Positions 25,673 through 33,096 of a DNA stretch of 64,000 nucleotides are shown piece after piece (positions within the stretch are counted from its first letter, which is position 1; each line of letters begins with the position of its first letter). Source of the DNA: Cedecea sp000277545 (GTDB taxonomy: Bacteria > Pseudomonadota > Gammaproteobacteria > Enterobacterales > Enterobacteriaceae). Both the position numbers and the translations under genes were made by a program. The notes beneath the pieces are model-generated. The model had not been told where the DNA came from and made no database searches. It saw nothing but the letters and a program-made list of their open reading frames with translations. The stretch lies in the NCBI GenBank assembly GCA_050847315.1, contig CP193791.1; one strand, written 5' to 3'.

Positions 25673-26608
25673 TCAGACGCCCTCGCCTTCGGTATCTTCC
25701 TGCCAGTCGCGCTTCGCGTTTGCCGCTTTCTTGCGCTTGAGCTTCAGCTCGCTAACCAGCACCCCGAGGACGATCAACGCCCCACCCACCAGCGCAAGCA
25801 GCGGGAGGCGCTCGCCCGCCATGCGGCCAAAGATCCCCGCCCAAACCGGCTCGCCGGTATAAATTACCGTGGCTCGTGTCGGCGACACGCTGCGCTGCGC
25901 CCAGTTCATCGTCACCTGAATGATGGCGCTGAAAATCCCAAGCCCCAGGGCAATCATCACCAGCCCAGGGCTGAAATGCGGCACGCTTTCCCCGGCAGGG
26001 ACCATCGCTGCAAACGACACGAGCGAAGCCGTGGCCAGCTGTACTACAGTCACACGTTTGATATCCACTTTCCCCGCCCAGGCGCTGATCAGGATTATCT
26101 CAGCGGCAATCGCCACGGCACCGATAAGCGTAATGATTTCCCCGGCCCCCAGCGAGAGGCTGGTGCCTTCCGGCCCGGCAAGAAAAATCAGGCCAACAAA
26201 GGCCAGCACGACGCCAATCCAGGACATCAGCCCCGGCATACGGCCAAGGCAAATCCACTGCAGGAGCGGCACAACGGGCACGTACATCGCGGTAATAAAG
26301 GCGGATTTGCTGCTGGGAATTGTCTGGAGTCCCCAGGTCTGCATGCTGTAGCCGATGGCAATCGCCACGCCGATCAGCCCCCCCGCTTTGATTTCCAGCC
26401 AGGTTAACCCGCGCAGAGATTTCAGCGACAGCAGGCCCACGGCAATGGCGGCGGTGGCGAAGCGCAGACCAACAAAGAAAAACGGGTCGCTCATCGTCAT
26501 GGCGTACTGCACAGCCAGGAATGTGCCGCCCCAGAACATGGTGATGAGGATAAGCAGCGCTTCCTGCGGCTTAACGGAGAATTTATAACGGCTTAATGGC
26601 GCAGACAT
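25673..26608 (-). CDS. DMT superfamily (EamA) transporter
   Basis: 311 residues with ten hydrophobic segments and two EamA repeats (residues about 15-150 and 160-290); a typical segment is ILITMFWGGTFLAVQYAMTM near the N-terminus. The tail is charged (KLKRKKAANAKRDWQEDT) and cytoplasmic. The substrate cannot be told from sequence; relatives export amino acids or metabolites. It is 37 bases upstream of rutR on the same strand and may share its transcript. It occupies the place of the rut operon in E. coli. Confidence 0.83.
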   Translation of the reverse strand: MSAPLSRYKFSVKPQEALLILITMFWGGTFLAVQYAMTMSDPFFFVGLRFATAAIAVGLLSLKSLRGLTWLEIKAGGLIGVAIAIGYSMQTWGLQTIPSSKSAFITAMYVPVVPLLQWICLGRMPGLMSWIGVVLAFVGLIFLAGPEGTSLSLGAGEIITLIGAVAIAAEIILISAWAGKVDIKRVTVVQLATASLVSFAAMVPAGESVPHFSPGLVMIALGLGIFSAIIQVTMNWAQRSVSPTRATVIYTGEPVWAGIFGRMAGERLPLLALVGGALIVLGVLVSELKLKRKKAANAKRDWQEDTEGEGV

Positions 26609-26690
26609 GAGGGAGACCGGAAAAATCAGGGTGAAAGTCGATGTGCTATAGTGCTTCCAGTCACATTTTGTTGCAATGGGAAAATAGAAA

Positions 26691-26710
26691 ACCGCCGGCT
26701 AACCGGCGGT
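26691..26710 (-). terminator. ymdF terminator
   Basis: ACCGCCGG / CTAA / CCGGCGGT; on the minus strand it is followed by TTTTCTATTTT. It lies 53 bases after the ymdF stop. Confidence 0.75.
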
Positions 26711-26762
26711 CGGGGTATTTCGGCGCAAGCGTTAATTCGCCCTGCGCTTCACAAAGTCACGG

Positions 26763-26936
26763 CTATTTATTTTTGCTGCCGTGGCTGTTTTTACCCCCTT
26801 TTTGACCAGCTTCTGAGGCGCGCTGCGGATCGTTTTTAAAGTTACCGCCGCTGTGCTGGCCACCTTTACGACCTGCTTCTGATGCTCTTTCACGGTCTTC
26901 AGCGAAATTACCTGAACCACCACGATGGTTTGCCAT
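26763..26936 (-). CDS. ymdF: YmdF, KGG-motif stress protein
   Basis: 57-residue, highly hydrophilic, glycine-rich protein with three KGG-type motifs: RERASEAGRKGGQHSGG, then DPQRASEAGQKGGKNSHG. It begins MANHRGGSGNFAED and is nearly identical to E. coli YmdF (57 residues). The ribosome-binding site GGAGGTT precedes the start. An overlapping open frame in another register (26732-26923) is a shadow. The family is linked to general stress (YciG, GsiB-like); biochemical role unknown. E. coli also has it next to wrbA. Confidence 0.92.
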   Translation of the reverse strand: MANHRGGSGNFAEDRERASEAGRKGGQHSGGNFKNDPQRASEAGQKGGKNSHGSKNK

Positions 26937-27313
26937 TTCTAACCTCCGGATTTAGGACATCATATTGCATTCAATAAAAGAGAACGCTTTTGCCACGCGG
27001 CCAGGCGGGCCTGCCGCCAACGTTACCGCGTGGCTCTAAGCTTAGTGCACCGGCGCGGTCGGGCTTCTGTTCAGACATATCCAGAAACATGCCGGTGAGC
27101 TTATCTTTTTATCCTTCCACTGCGGCGCGATAAGCCCCTCTTCTACATGGTCAAAAAACAGCCAGTAAAATGTTAGCTAATGCTACAGGGTCAAAATTTC
27201 ATCTGCGCTTGTGATGTATCAAGGAAAGGCCATTCAGGTTTGCACTCTGCGCCACAGGTCATATCTTTAAAGGAGTGCAGTAAAACTGCAGTTCAACTGA
27301 GGAGTGAAGCAAG
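26937..27313. other. ymdF-wrbA intergenic region
   Basis: 377 bases containing the divergent promoters of ymdF and wrbA. A GC-rich inverted repeat, GCCACGCGG (26992-27000) and CCGCGTGGC (27026-27034) around a 25-base centre, looks like a dispersed palindromic element or mRNA hairpin. No credible gene; an open frame from 27180 runs into wrbA in the wrong register. Confidence 0.5.
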
Positions 27314-27910
27314 ATGGCTAAAGTACTGGTGCTTTATTATTCAATGTATGGACACATCGAAACTATGGCTAAAGCCGTGGCGGAAGGTGCACAGAAAGTC
27401 GATGGGGCGGAAGTGACGATAAAGCGCGTGCCCGAAACCATGTCCCCGGAAGTCTTTGCTAAAGCCGGGGGCAAAACCCACACCGCGCCGGTCGCTACGC
27501 CGCAGGAGCTGGCCGACTACGACGCTATCATCTTCGGTACCCCTACCCGCTTCGGCAATATGGCCGGCCAGATGCGCACCTTCCTCGATCAAACGGGCGG
27601 CCTTTGGGCTTCCGGCGCGCTTTACGGCAAACTGGGCAGCGTATTCAGCTCTACCGGCACCGGCGGCGGCCAGGAGCAGACCATCACCTCCACCTGGACC
27701 ACGCTCGCCCACCACGGGATGGTGATTGTGCCTATCGGCTATGCGGCACAGGAGCTGTTTGATGTTTCTCAGGTTCGCGGCGGCACGCCTTACGGCGCAA
27801 CAACCATTGCCGGCGGCGACGGCTCACGCCAGCCAAGTCAGGAAGAACTGGCGATCGCCCGCTATCAGGGAGAGCACGTCGCAGGCCTGGCGGTTAAACT
27901 GAAAGGTTAA
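27314..27910 (+). CDS. wrbA: WrbA, NAD(P)H:quinone oxidoreductase
   Basis: FMN-dependent tetrameric flavodoxin-like enzyme that reduces quinones by two electrons, protecting from redox cycling. 198 residues, the E. coli length. FMN phosphate loop YYSMYGHIETMA near residues 8-19, the FMN-site motifs TPTRFGNMAGQMR and STGTGGGQEQT are all present. Preceded by TGAGGAGTG. It is followed 10 bases later by yccJ, as in E. coli where wrbA-yccJ is a stationary-phase operon. Confidence 0.96.
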   Translation: MAKVLVLYYSMYGHIETMAKAVAEGAQKVDGAEVTIKRVPETMSPEVFAKAGGKTHTAPVATPQELADYDAIIFGTPTRFGNMAGQMRTFLDQTGGLWASGALYGKLGSVFSSTGTGGGQEQTITSTWTTLAHHGMVIVPIGYAAQELFDVSQVRGGTPYGATTIAGGDGSRQPSQEELAIARYQGEHVAGLAVKLKG

Positions 27911-27920
27911 AGGAGGAGTG

Positions 27921-28140
27921 ATGACCACATCCCAGGCAAAAGCCCACCACGTTGGCGAGTCTTCGCCAGACCTCACCAGAAATTGCAGAAGCCATTTTTG
28001 AGCTGGCGAAGTATGACGAAAAGCTGGCCGAAAAAATTTGGGAAGAAGGGAGCGATGAAGTCCTGGCGCTCGCCTTTGCTAAAACCGATAAGGACTCGCT
28101 CTTCTGGGGCGAACAGACCATCGAGCGCAAAAACGTTTAA
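27921..28140 (+). pseudogene. yccJ: yccJ, frameshifted by an 8-bp deletion
   Basis: The E. coli YccJ family is 75 residues. Here ATG at 27921 (after AGGAGGAGTG) encodes MTTSQAKAHHVGE, then the frame is lost; the rest (ASLRQTSPEIAEAIFEL to ERKNV) continues in the +1 frame from 27952. Inserting 8 bases after GGCGAG restores exactly 75 codons, and the missing stretch would make a tandem GGCGAGTG/GGCGAGTC repeat, so slipped-strand loss of one copy explains it. A TTG at 27952 could start a 62-residue form but has no ribosome-binding site. A sequencing error cannot be excluded. Function of YccJ is unknown. Confidence 0.8.
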
Positions 28141-28147
28141 GACTTCT

Positions 28148-28169
28148 GCTGCCCCCTTTCGGGGGCAGC
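28148..28169. terminator. Hairpin between convergent yccJ and agp
   Basis: GCTGCCCCC / TTTC / GGGGGCAGC followed by CTCTTCTT. A strong stem with a weak T-tract, placed 7 bases after each gene's end. Confidence 0.65.
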
Positions 28170-28175
28170 CTCTTC

Positions 28176-29420
28176 TTACTTCACGGCTTCATTCAGCACT
28201 TCGCTAAACTTATCCCATGAGCAGTAGCCGTTGGTGTCCGTCGGGCAGCCTTCCAGCTCCAGCGTCACACGCTTTGGCGGGTGCTTCAGGGTTAATACAT
28301 CGCCATTGCGCAGCTGCTCGGCGCTCTGGTAAACGTATTCCACTTTCAGCAGGTCGCGGTTGTTGGTCTTATCGTGCCAGCGCTGGAACAGAATATTGCC
28401 ACCAATCGGGGTGCGCTCGTACTGGCCCGGTAGCTGATAAGGCTTGAACTGCAGCGCGGTCAGCAGCGACGCAATGTTCGAATCATGCCCCACCATTAGC
28501 GTCACTTTCGGCCCGGAGGCGGCTTCTTTGGACGTTAACGCGTTCTGAATGTATTTCACCAGCGGAGCCGCGACGTTGCGGGCCACTTCCGGGGAAGTAA
28601 ACAGCGTGTCCTGATAGCTATTTTTGAGCTGGGAAAGCACGCGCCACTGTTCCGCCGTTTTGATTTTTCCCCACGCGACCTGGTCCATCGGGAAACCTTC
28701 GTAATATTGCAGCGTGAACGCATCGACCAGGGCATTGCCCACCTTCAGGGAGCCGTTAACGCCCGGCTCCTGAGTCGCATTGGCGCTAAAGACGTCTTTT
28801 GGCCCGTTCAGCTCACATAGCTGCTTCTCTTTGCAGGTTGGCGAGTTTTTATAGCCGACAATGTGCTCCAGCAGTTTATAGCTGTCGGCCAGCTTGTATT
28901 CAGTGCGCTGTTTTTCCATCGCCTGAACGGCTTTGGCTTTAAACTCCGGCGAGTCGTTGGTGATCACTGGGTTGAACACCGGGTCCATGGTGCCCATTTT
29001 TTCCTGGTGATGTACCGGCACATCGCAGCCAGGGAAAGCCCCGGTAATGAAGAATTGCGCGGTAGCGACGGTGCGCTGAAGGCTGTTGGCATAGGCATAA
29101 ACGCTTTCCGGTGCCGGGCATTCGCCGCTGGTTACCAGATTCTGGCTCGCCAGCCATTCACGCATGTAATGCCCCATATAGACTTCCAGCACCCCGCCTT
29201 TGGTGGTGAGCTGCCCGCCCGGCACATCCCACTCCGGCCATGCCTGCGCGGTAGACTGCTCAAGCACGCTGCCGTTGTTGGCCAGCGGCGCGCGCAGGTT
29301 ATGACGGCTCATCAGCAAAACCTGCTGCAGCTGGTAGCCGTCCGGCACGGCGTCCGCTTTCGCCAGACCTGGGGCAAGACAGGCGGCGGCCAGCAATGAG
29401 GCAACAATTTTTTTCTTCAT
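28176..29420 (-). CDS. agp: Glucose-1-phosphatase (periplasmic acid phosphatase)
   Basis: Releases glucose from glucose-1-phosphate in the periplasm; also acts on inositol hexakisphosphate in the histidine acid phosphatase family. 414 residues (E. coli 413). Signal peptide ends at GLAKA-DA. The catalytic RHG-type motif LMSRHNLRAPL is near residue 40 and the HD proton donor motif MVGHDSNIASLL is near 310. The C-terminus VTLELEGCP and KFSEVLNEAVK is E. coli-like, with Cys pairs for disulfides. Confidence 0.95.
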   Translation of the reverse strand: MKKKIVASLLAAACLAPGLAKADAVPDGYQLQQVLLMSRHNLRAPLANNGSVLEQSTAQAWPEWDVPGGQLTTKGGVLEVYMGHYMREWLASQNLVTSGECPAPESVYAYANSLQRTVATAQFFITGAFPGCDVPVHHQEKMGTMDPVFNPVITNDSPEFKAKAVQAMEKQRTEYKLADSYKLLEHIVGYKNSPTCKEKQLCELNGPKDVFSANATQEPGVNGSLKVGNALVDAFTLQYYEGFPMDQVAWGKIKTAEQWRVLSQLKNSYQDTLFTSPEVARNVAAPLVKYIQNALTSKEAASGPKVTLMVGHDSNIASLLTALQFKPYQLPGQYERTPIGGNILFQRWHDKTNNRDLLKVEYVYQSAEQLRNGDVLTLKHPPKRVTLELEGCPTDTNGYCSWDKFSEVLNEAVK

Positions 29421-29515
29421 TACTTATTCCTCAGGGAGTGATTAATAAAATGTGAAGAATATATTGTGACAGAAAAATGACAGCCGACCTGCCTGACGGA
29501 TCGCAAAAAGCCCTA

Positions 29516-30397
29516 TTATTCCGTTTGTTGTTTCAGCTGCGCTTCAAAGCGCTGGCGAGAGAGATCCACATAGCGTTGTAACCCGTCTCTGTCGATAAAG
29601 GCGTTGCTATCTCCGGCGGCAAGCCGGGCCTGTTTCTCCGCCAGACCAAAGCGTTCCCCTTTGTTCGCCACAAAAATGTCCGCTTTTTGTGCCGCGAGCG
29701 TGGCAAAACTGTGGCGGATGTCGTTCACCAGCGTCGGGTAATTCTTGTTCGCCACCAGATAATAGTCCGGCGTGGCGAGACTGTCGGCGTAAATAAGCGT
29801 GTACCCACCTGGCAGCGCAAACAGCCATGACGTGCTGCCCGGCAGATGCCCTGGTGTCAGCAGCGCTGTCGCGGTTACGCCGCCCAGCTTTAGCGTCTCG
29901 TGGTCATGAATGATTTTATCCGTGGTGACCGGTGGAAAGAGCAGCGCATCTCCCAGCGCAAAATCCTCTTTGCCTCCCCGCGCCATTTGGTCAGCATTCT
30001 CCCTGCTGGCAACCAGCTTTGCCCCGCTCCACTTTTTCAGTTTGGCAATGCCCCCGGCCTGATCGAGCCGGGCATGGCTGTTGAGGATGAACCGCACGTC
30101 GCGAATGTCGAATCCCAAAGAAGCAATATTCTCTTTGATGCCCCTGGCGCTTGCGTCCAGCGCACCGTCGACGAGGATATGCCCCTCAGGCGTGGTAATC
30201 AGAATGGACGAGAGATTTTCGGTGCCGACATACCAGACGTCCGCTGCCATACGGAACGGTTTGACCGGTTTGGCCCAGCCTTCAAAAAGCGAATAAGGCG
30301 GCGCGGCAGACAGCGGTTGGGTTGGATTTAATGCCGCAGAACTGCCGGCAGAGAAGACTGAAATCATGCAGGTAAATAACAGACTATAACGGTTCAC
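29516..30397 (-). CDS. Subclass B3-like metallo-beta-lactamase with RQK active site
   Basis: 293 residues with a signal peptide (CMISVFSAGSSA). The fold is B3 metallo-beta-lactamase: YVGTENLSSILITTPEGHIL, LVDGALDASA, TPGHLPGSTSWLF. The usual HxHxDH metal motif reads H108-A-R110-L-D112-Q113, and the late His ligand is K246 in VANKGERF; H184 is kept. In standard BBL numbering this is H116, R118, D120, Q121, H196, K263, i.e. the B3-RQK variant reported for chromosomal enzymes of some Enterobacterales. GTG start with AAGGAG 6 bases upstream. A LysR gene is divergent. Beta-lactam hydrolysis is expected but not shown; a related lactonase role is possible. Confidence 0.85.
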   Translation of the reverse strand: MNRYSLLFTCMISVFSAGSSAALNPTQPLSAAPPYSLFEGWAKPVKPFRMAADVWYVGTENLSSILITTPEGHILVDGALDASARGIKENIASLGFDIRDVRFILNSHARLDQAGGIAKLKKWSGAKLVASRENADQMARGGKEDFALGDALLFPPVTTDKIIHDHETLKLGGVTATALLTPGHLPGSTSWLFALPGGYTLIYADSLATPDYYLVANKNYPTLVNDIRHSFATLAAQKADIFVANKGERFGLAEKQARLAAGDSNAFIDRDGLQRYVDLSRQRFEAQLKQQTE

Positions 30398-30450
30398 AGG
30401 TGGCTCCTTTTGGTCAGGAGGCGCAGTATACTGCCGGGCAATTTAGTCCG

Positions 30451-31374
30451 ATGCAATTGAGAAATGATGGCGTGAATATCCTGCAATTAGACATGAATCT
30501 GCTGAAGGTGCTGTACGTGATGTTAACCACCGGCTCGACCAGCCGAACGGCGCAAAAGCTGGCGCTTAGCCCGTCCGCCGTCAGCCATGCTCTCGCCCGC
30601 CTGCGTGATGCCCTGGGCGATCCGCTTTTTCGTCGGGAAGGCAATGCCCAGGTTCCCACATCTTTCGCACTCGGTATTAAAGAACGCCTGATCCCGCTCT
30701 TCGTGTCCCTGAATGAAGAATTATTTGGCGAAGAGCATGCGGAGGAGCGCCGATTTCGTCTGGTTCTGCCCCCGGCGCTGAATGTGTTGCTCACGCCGGA
30801 ACTCGCCCGCAAAGGGCATCAGGCCGGGGCCATTATTGAATGCCTGACGTTTGAACGGCGTGCGTGGCGTGATGAGCTGCTGGAGGGACGAATAGATTTG
30901 TTGATTGCGATTGGCGATCATCAAAAACGCGTCAGTGCCCTGCATTATGAACGCGTAGGCAGCACGCGCCTGATTGCTGTTTTCGGCGAACCACTGTCCT
31001 CCAGACTTAACGGGCGTGAAACTCTGGCCTTTGACGAACTGCCGCAGTTTGATCATTTCTATTGTCACCCCTGGCCGCAGGGCATTAACGAGCTCGATCG
31101 CCAGCAGGCACGTGCCGGGCTCGAACGCCGCCTGGCCTTTACCTGTAGCGACTACGGCCAGCTCGCTCCCGCCCTGCGCAATGCCCCGCTGATGGCTATC
31201 GTGCCGGCCCCATGGTTTGATACCCTGAATAACAAAGCCCAGCTTTTTACGCTGCCGCTGTCCGGCGACCAGGCTATTGGTAGCCTGTTTTTGCAGTACC
31301 GGACCTCCACCGTGGAATGGAAACAGCGTCTGATAGACAGCCTGCGCCGTACGCTGGCCGCCTGGTATCATTGA
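30451..31374 (+). CDS. LysR-family regulator, divergent from the B3-like beta-lactamase
   Basis: N-terminal LysR winged helix (LKVLYVMLTTGSTSRTAQKL, then LSPSAVSHALARLRDALGDP) and a full effector domain; 307 residues from the ATG at 30451. The start is uncertain: GTG 30400 would overlap the beta-lactamase start, GTG 30472 and ATG 30493 are other options, and none has a strong ribosome-binding site. Divergent placement with only about 50 bases between starts suggests it controls the lactamase gene, by analogy with AmpR-type systems. Inducer unknown. Confidence 0.8.
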   Translation: MQLRNDGVNILQLDMNLLKVLYVMLTTGSTSRTAQKLALSPSAVSHALARLRDALGDPLFRREGNAQVPTSFALGIKERLIPLFVSLNEELFGEEHAEERRFRLVLPPALNVLLTPELARKGHQAGAIIECLTFERRAWRDELLEGRIDLLIAIGDHQKRVSALHYERVGSTRLIAVFGEPLSSRLNGRETLAFDELPQFDHFYCHPWPQGINELDRQQARAGLERRLAFTCSDYGQLAPALRNAPLMAIVPAPWFDTLNNKAQLFTLPLSGDQAIGSLFLQYRTSTVEWKQRLIDSLRRTLAAWYH

Positions 31375-31440
31375 AATTACCGCTCAGCCTCTCATACAAA
31401 AAGTTTTATAATAGAACCCGGCAAACCCATCGGAGGAATG

Positions 31441-31890
31441 ATGAAACGTAAGAGCCTTGAAGACAGCGTCTGTTCGGTTGCCCGCACGCTGGACGTGATC
31501 GGCGACTGGTGGTCGTTGCTGATCGTGCGCGATGCGCTGAACGGCATGTCTCGCTTCGGTGAGTTCCAAAAAAACCTCGGCATCGCCAAAAATATGCTGA
31601 CCGTTCGCCTGAAACAGCTCGTCGATAACGGTATTTTTGAGCTTCGCCCGGCGTCGGACGGCAGCGCCTGGCACGAGTATGTGCTGACGGAAAAAGGCCG
31701 GGCGCTGCAGACCGTTTTAGCGGCTCTTTCACAGTGGGGCTGCGAAAACCTCTACGCCAAAGATGAGACACGCAGCGTCCTCGTCGACAGCCAGCAGCAT
31801 CGCCCTATCCGCAAGCTAACCTTACAGGCCGAAGATGGTCGTGAGCTAAAACCGGACGAAATAATCACTCAGGCACGTTCCTCCTCCTGA
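31441..31890 (+). CDS. HxlR-family transcriptional regulator
   Basis: 149 residues from the second of two adjacent ATGs (31438, 31441), which lies 5 bases after GGAGG at 31432-31436. HxlR signature: C-terminal to a conserved Cys (SLEDSVCSVARTLDVIGDWW), then SLLIVRDALNGMSRFGEFQK and LGIAKNMLTVRLKQLVDNGI, with the wing YVLTEKGRAL. HxlR proteins often sense reactive aldehydes through that Cys and control a neighbouring oxidoreductase; the SDR gene 173 bases downstream fits this. Confidence 0.85.
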   Translation: MKRKSLEDSVCSVARTLDVIGDWWSLLIVRDALNGMSRFGEFQKNLGIAKNMLTVRLKQLVDNGIFELRPASDGSAWHEYVLTEKGRALQTVLAALSQWGCENLYAKDETRSVLVDSQQHRPIRKLTLQAEDGRELKPDEIITQARSSS

Positions 31891-32012
31891 CCAATAAGCA
31901 TCTGTTATTCAGGTGCTTATTAATATTTCCTTTAGCAATTCCTGCGCATAACGAAAAAACAGCCCTCATATTGGTTGCATAATAAAACCAACAAATCTAC
32001 ATTCATCTCACA

Positions 32013-32027
32013 GTTTCATTATGAAAC
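32013..32027 (+). promoter_or_regulatory. Candidate HxlR operator upstream of the SDR gene
   Basis: GTTTCAT-T-ATGAAAC is a perfect 15-bp palindrome 37 bases before the SDR start. A looser inverted repeat (TTGGTT ... ACCAA) lies at 31971-31991. Assignment to the HxlR protein is by position only. Confidence 0.45.
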
Positions 32028-32063
32028 CACATTAACGTTACTCTCCTTCATGTGAGGTGTTTT

Positions 32064-32852
32064 ATGGCTAACTCTCGTTCTATTGCGGTCATTACCGGCG
32101 CATCTTCCGGTATTGGTGCGGTTTATGCCGATCGTTTTGCGGCCCGAGGTTTTGATCTGCTGTTGGTTGCCCGGCGCGAAGATCGCCTGCGCGATCTGGC
32201 CGCGAAGCTTGAAGCCCGCCACGGCATAACCGTGACTACGCTAAAAGCAGATCTGGTTAACGACCAGGACATTGCCGCCGTTGAGGAGGCCCTGAAAGAT
32301 CCGCGCATCAGCGTGCTGGTTAACAACGCGGGCACCGCCCACAGCGCAGCGTTTACCGCCGCCAGCGTGGAACAACATCAGGCACTTATCACGCTGAACA
32401 TCACGGCGTTAACTCGCCTGAGTCATGCCGCCCTGCTTAATTTCCAGCAAAAGAACAGCGGCACGCTGATCAATATCTCGTCGATTCTGGCAGTACAGAG
32501 CTGGGTGGGCAGCGCGGTATACAGCGGCACAAAGGGCTATGTATTGAACCTGACGAAAGTTCTGCAGGCCGAAGCTGCCGGCACCGGCATTCGTATTCAG
32601 GCGGTGCTGCCCGCGGCTACGGCAACCGAAATTTGGGATCGTGCGGGCGTGTCGGTGGACTCATTGCCGGAAGGTGCGGTCATGAAAGTGGATGATTTGG
32701 TGGATTCCGCCCTGGCCGGACTGGACAGCGGGGAAGCTGTCACCATCCCGCCATTGCACGATCTCGGCCTGTGGGAAACCTATGCCACTACGGCGCAGGC
32801 GATGTTTGATGCAGCAGGCGTAGGGCAGCCAGCGCCTCGCTACGCCCGCTAA
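32064..32852 (+). CDS. Short-chain dehydrogenase/reductase
   Basis: 262 residues of the classical SDR family. Cofactor loop TGASSGIG at residues 11-18, NNAG near 84, catalytic Ser in ISSI and Tyr-Lys in YSGTKGYVL. Start at 32064 follows GAGGTG; the 32052 ATG upstream has none. The basic residue after the glycine motif (ARREDRL) suggests NADP preference. Substrate unknown; linked by position to the HxlR regulator. Confidence 0.87.
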   Translation: MANSRSIAVITGASSGIGAVYADRFAARGFDLLLVARREDRLRDLAAKLEARHGITVTTLKADLVNDQDIAAVEEALKDPRISVLVNNAGTAHSAAFTAASVEQHQALITLNITALTRLSHAALLNFQQKNSGTLINISSILAVQSWVGSAVYSGTKGYVLNLTKVLQAEAAGTGIRIQAVLPAATATEIWDRAGVSVDSLPEGAVMKVDDLVDSALAGLDSGEAVTIPPLHDLGLWETYATTAQAMFDAAGVGQPAPRYAR

Positions 32853-32946
32853 TTTTCCCGGGCAGATGTCGCCGGCATCTGCCCATCATTTACTGGCCGC
32901 CATGTCTCGCTATAATGAGGCAAATTCCTGCCAATATGATGCTGTG

Positions 32947-33096
32947 ATGAAACTGTTTTACTATTCAGCCGCAGGCATGGTTGCTGCGCTGATTGTGCTC
33001 TGGGGAGCGCTGATTGTGGACAGCGCCAATATCCTGCAACAAATGTCCGAGCTGATGCACTACATCGAAGATTTGTTCAAACCTCGCGAACGCTAG
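32947..33096 (+). CDS. Small single-span membrane protein, unknown
   Basis: 49 residues beginning MKLFYYSAAGMVAALIVLWG: one hydrophobic helix (residues about 9-27) and a hydrophilic C-terminus (SELMHYIEDLFKPRER). Upstream there is only a weak ribosome-binding site; the open frame continues back to 32866. It overlaps the end of the converging pyrC-type gene by 4 bases. I do not recognise the family. Composition and a clean start-to-stop suggest a real small protein, but evidence is limited. Confidence 0.5.
   Translation: MKLFYYSAAGMVAALIVLWGALIVDSANILQQMSELMHYIEDLFKPRER

Noticed and set aside
25520..26407. 295-codon plus-strand frame opposite rutR and the DMT transporter
   Set aside because: It spans two well-supported genes on the other strand and has no domain.
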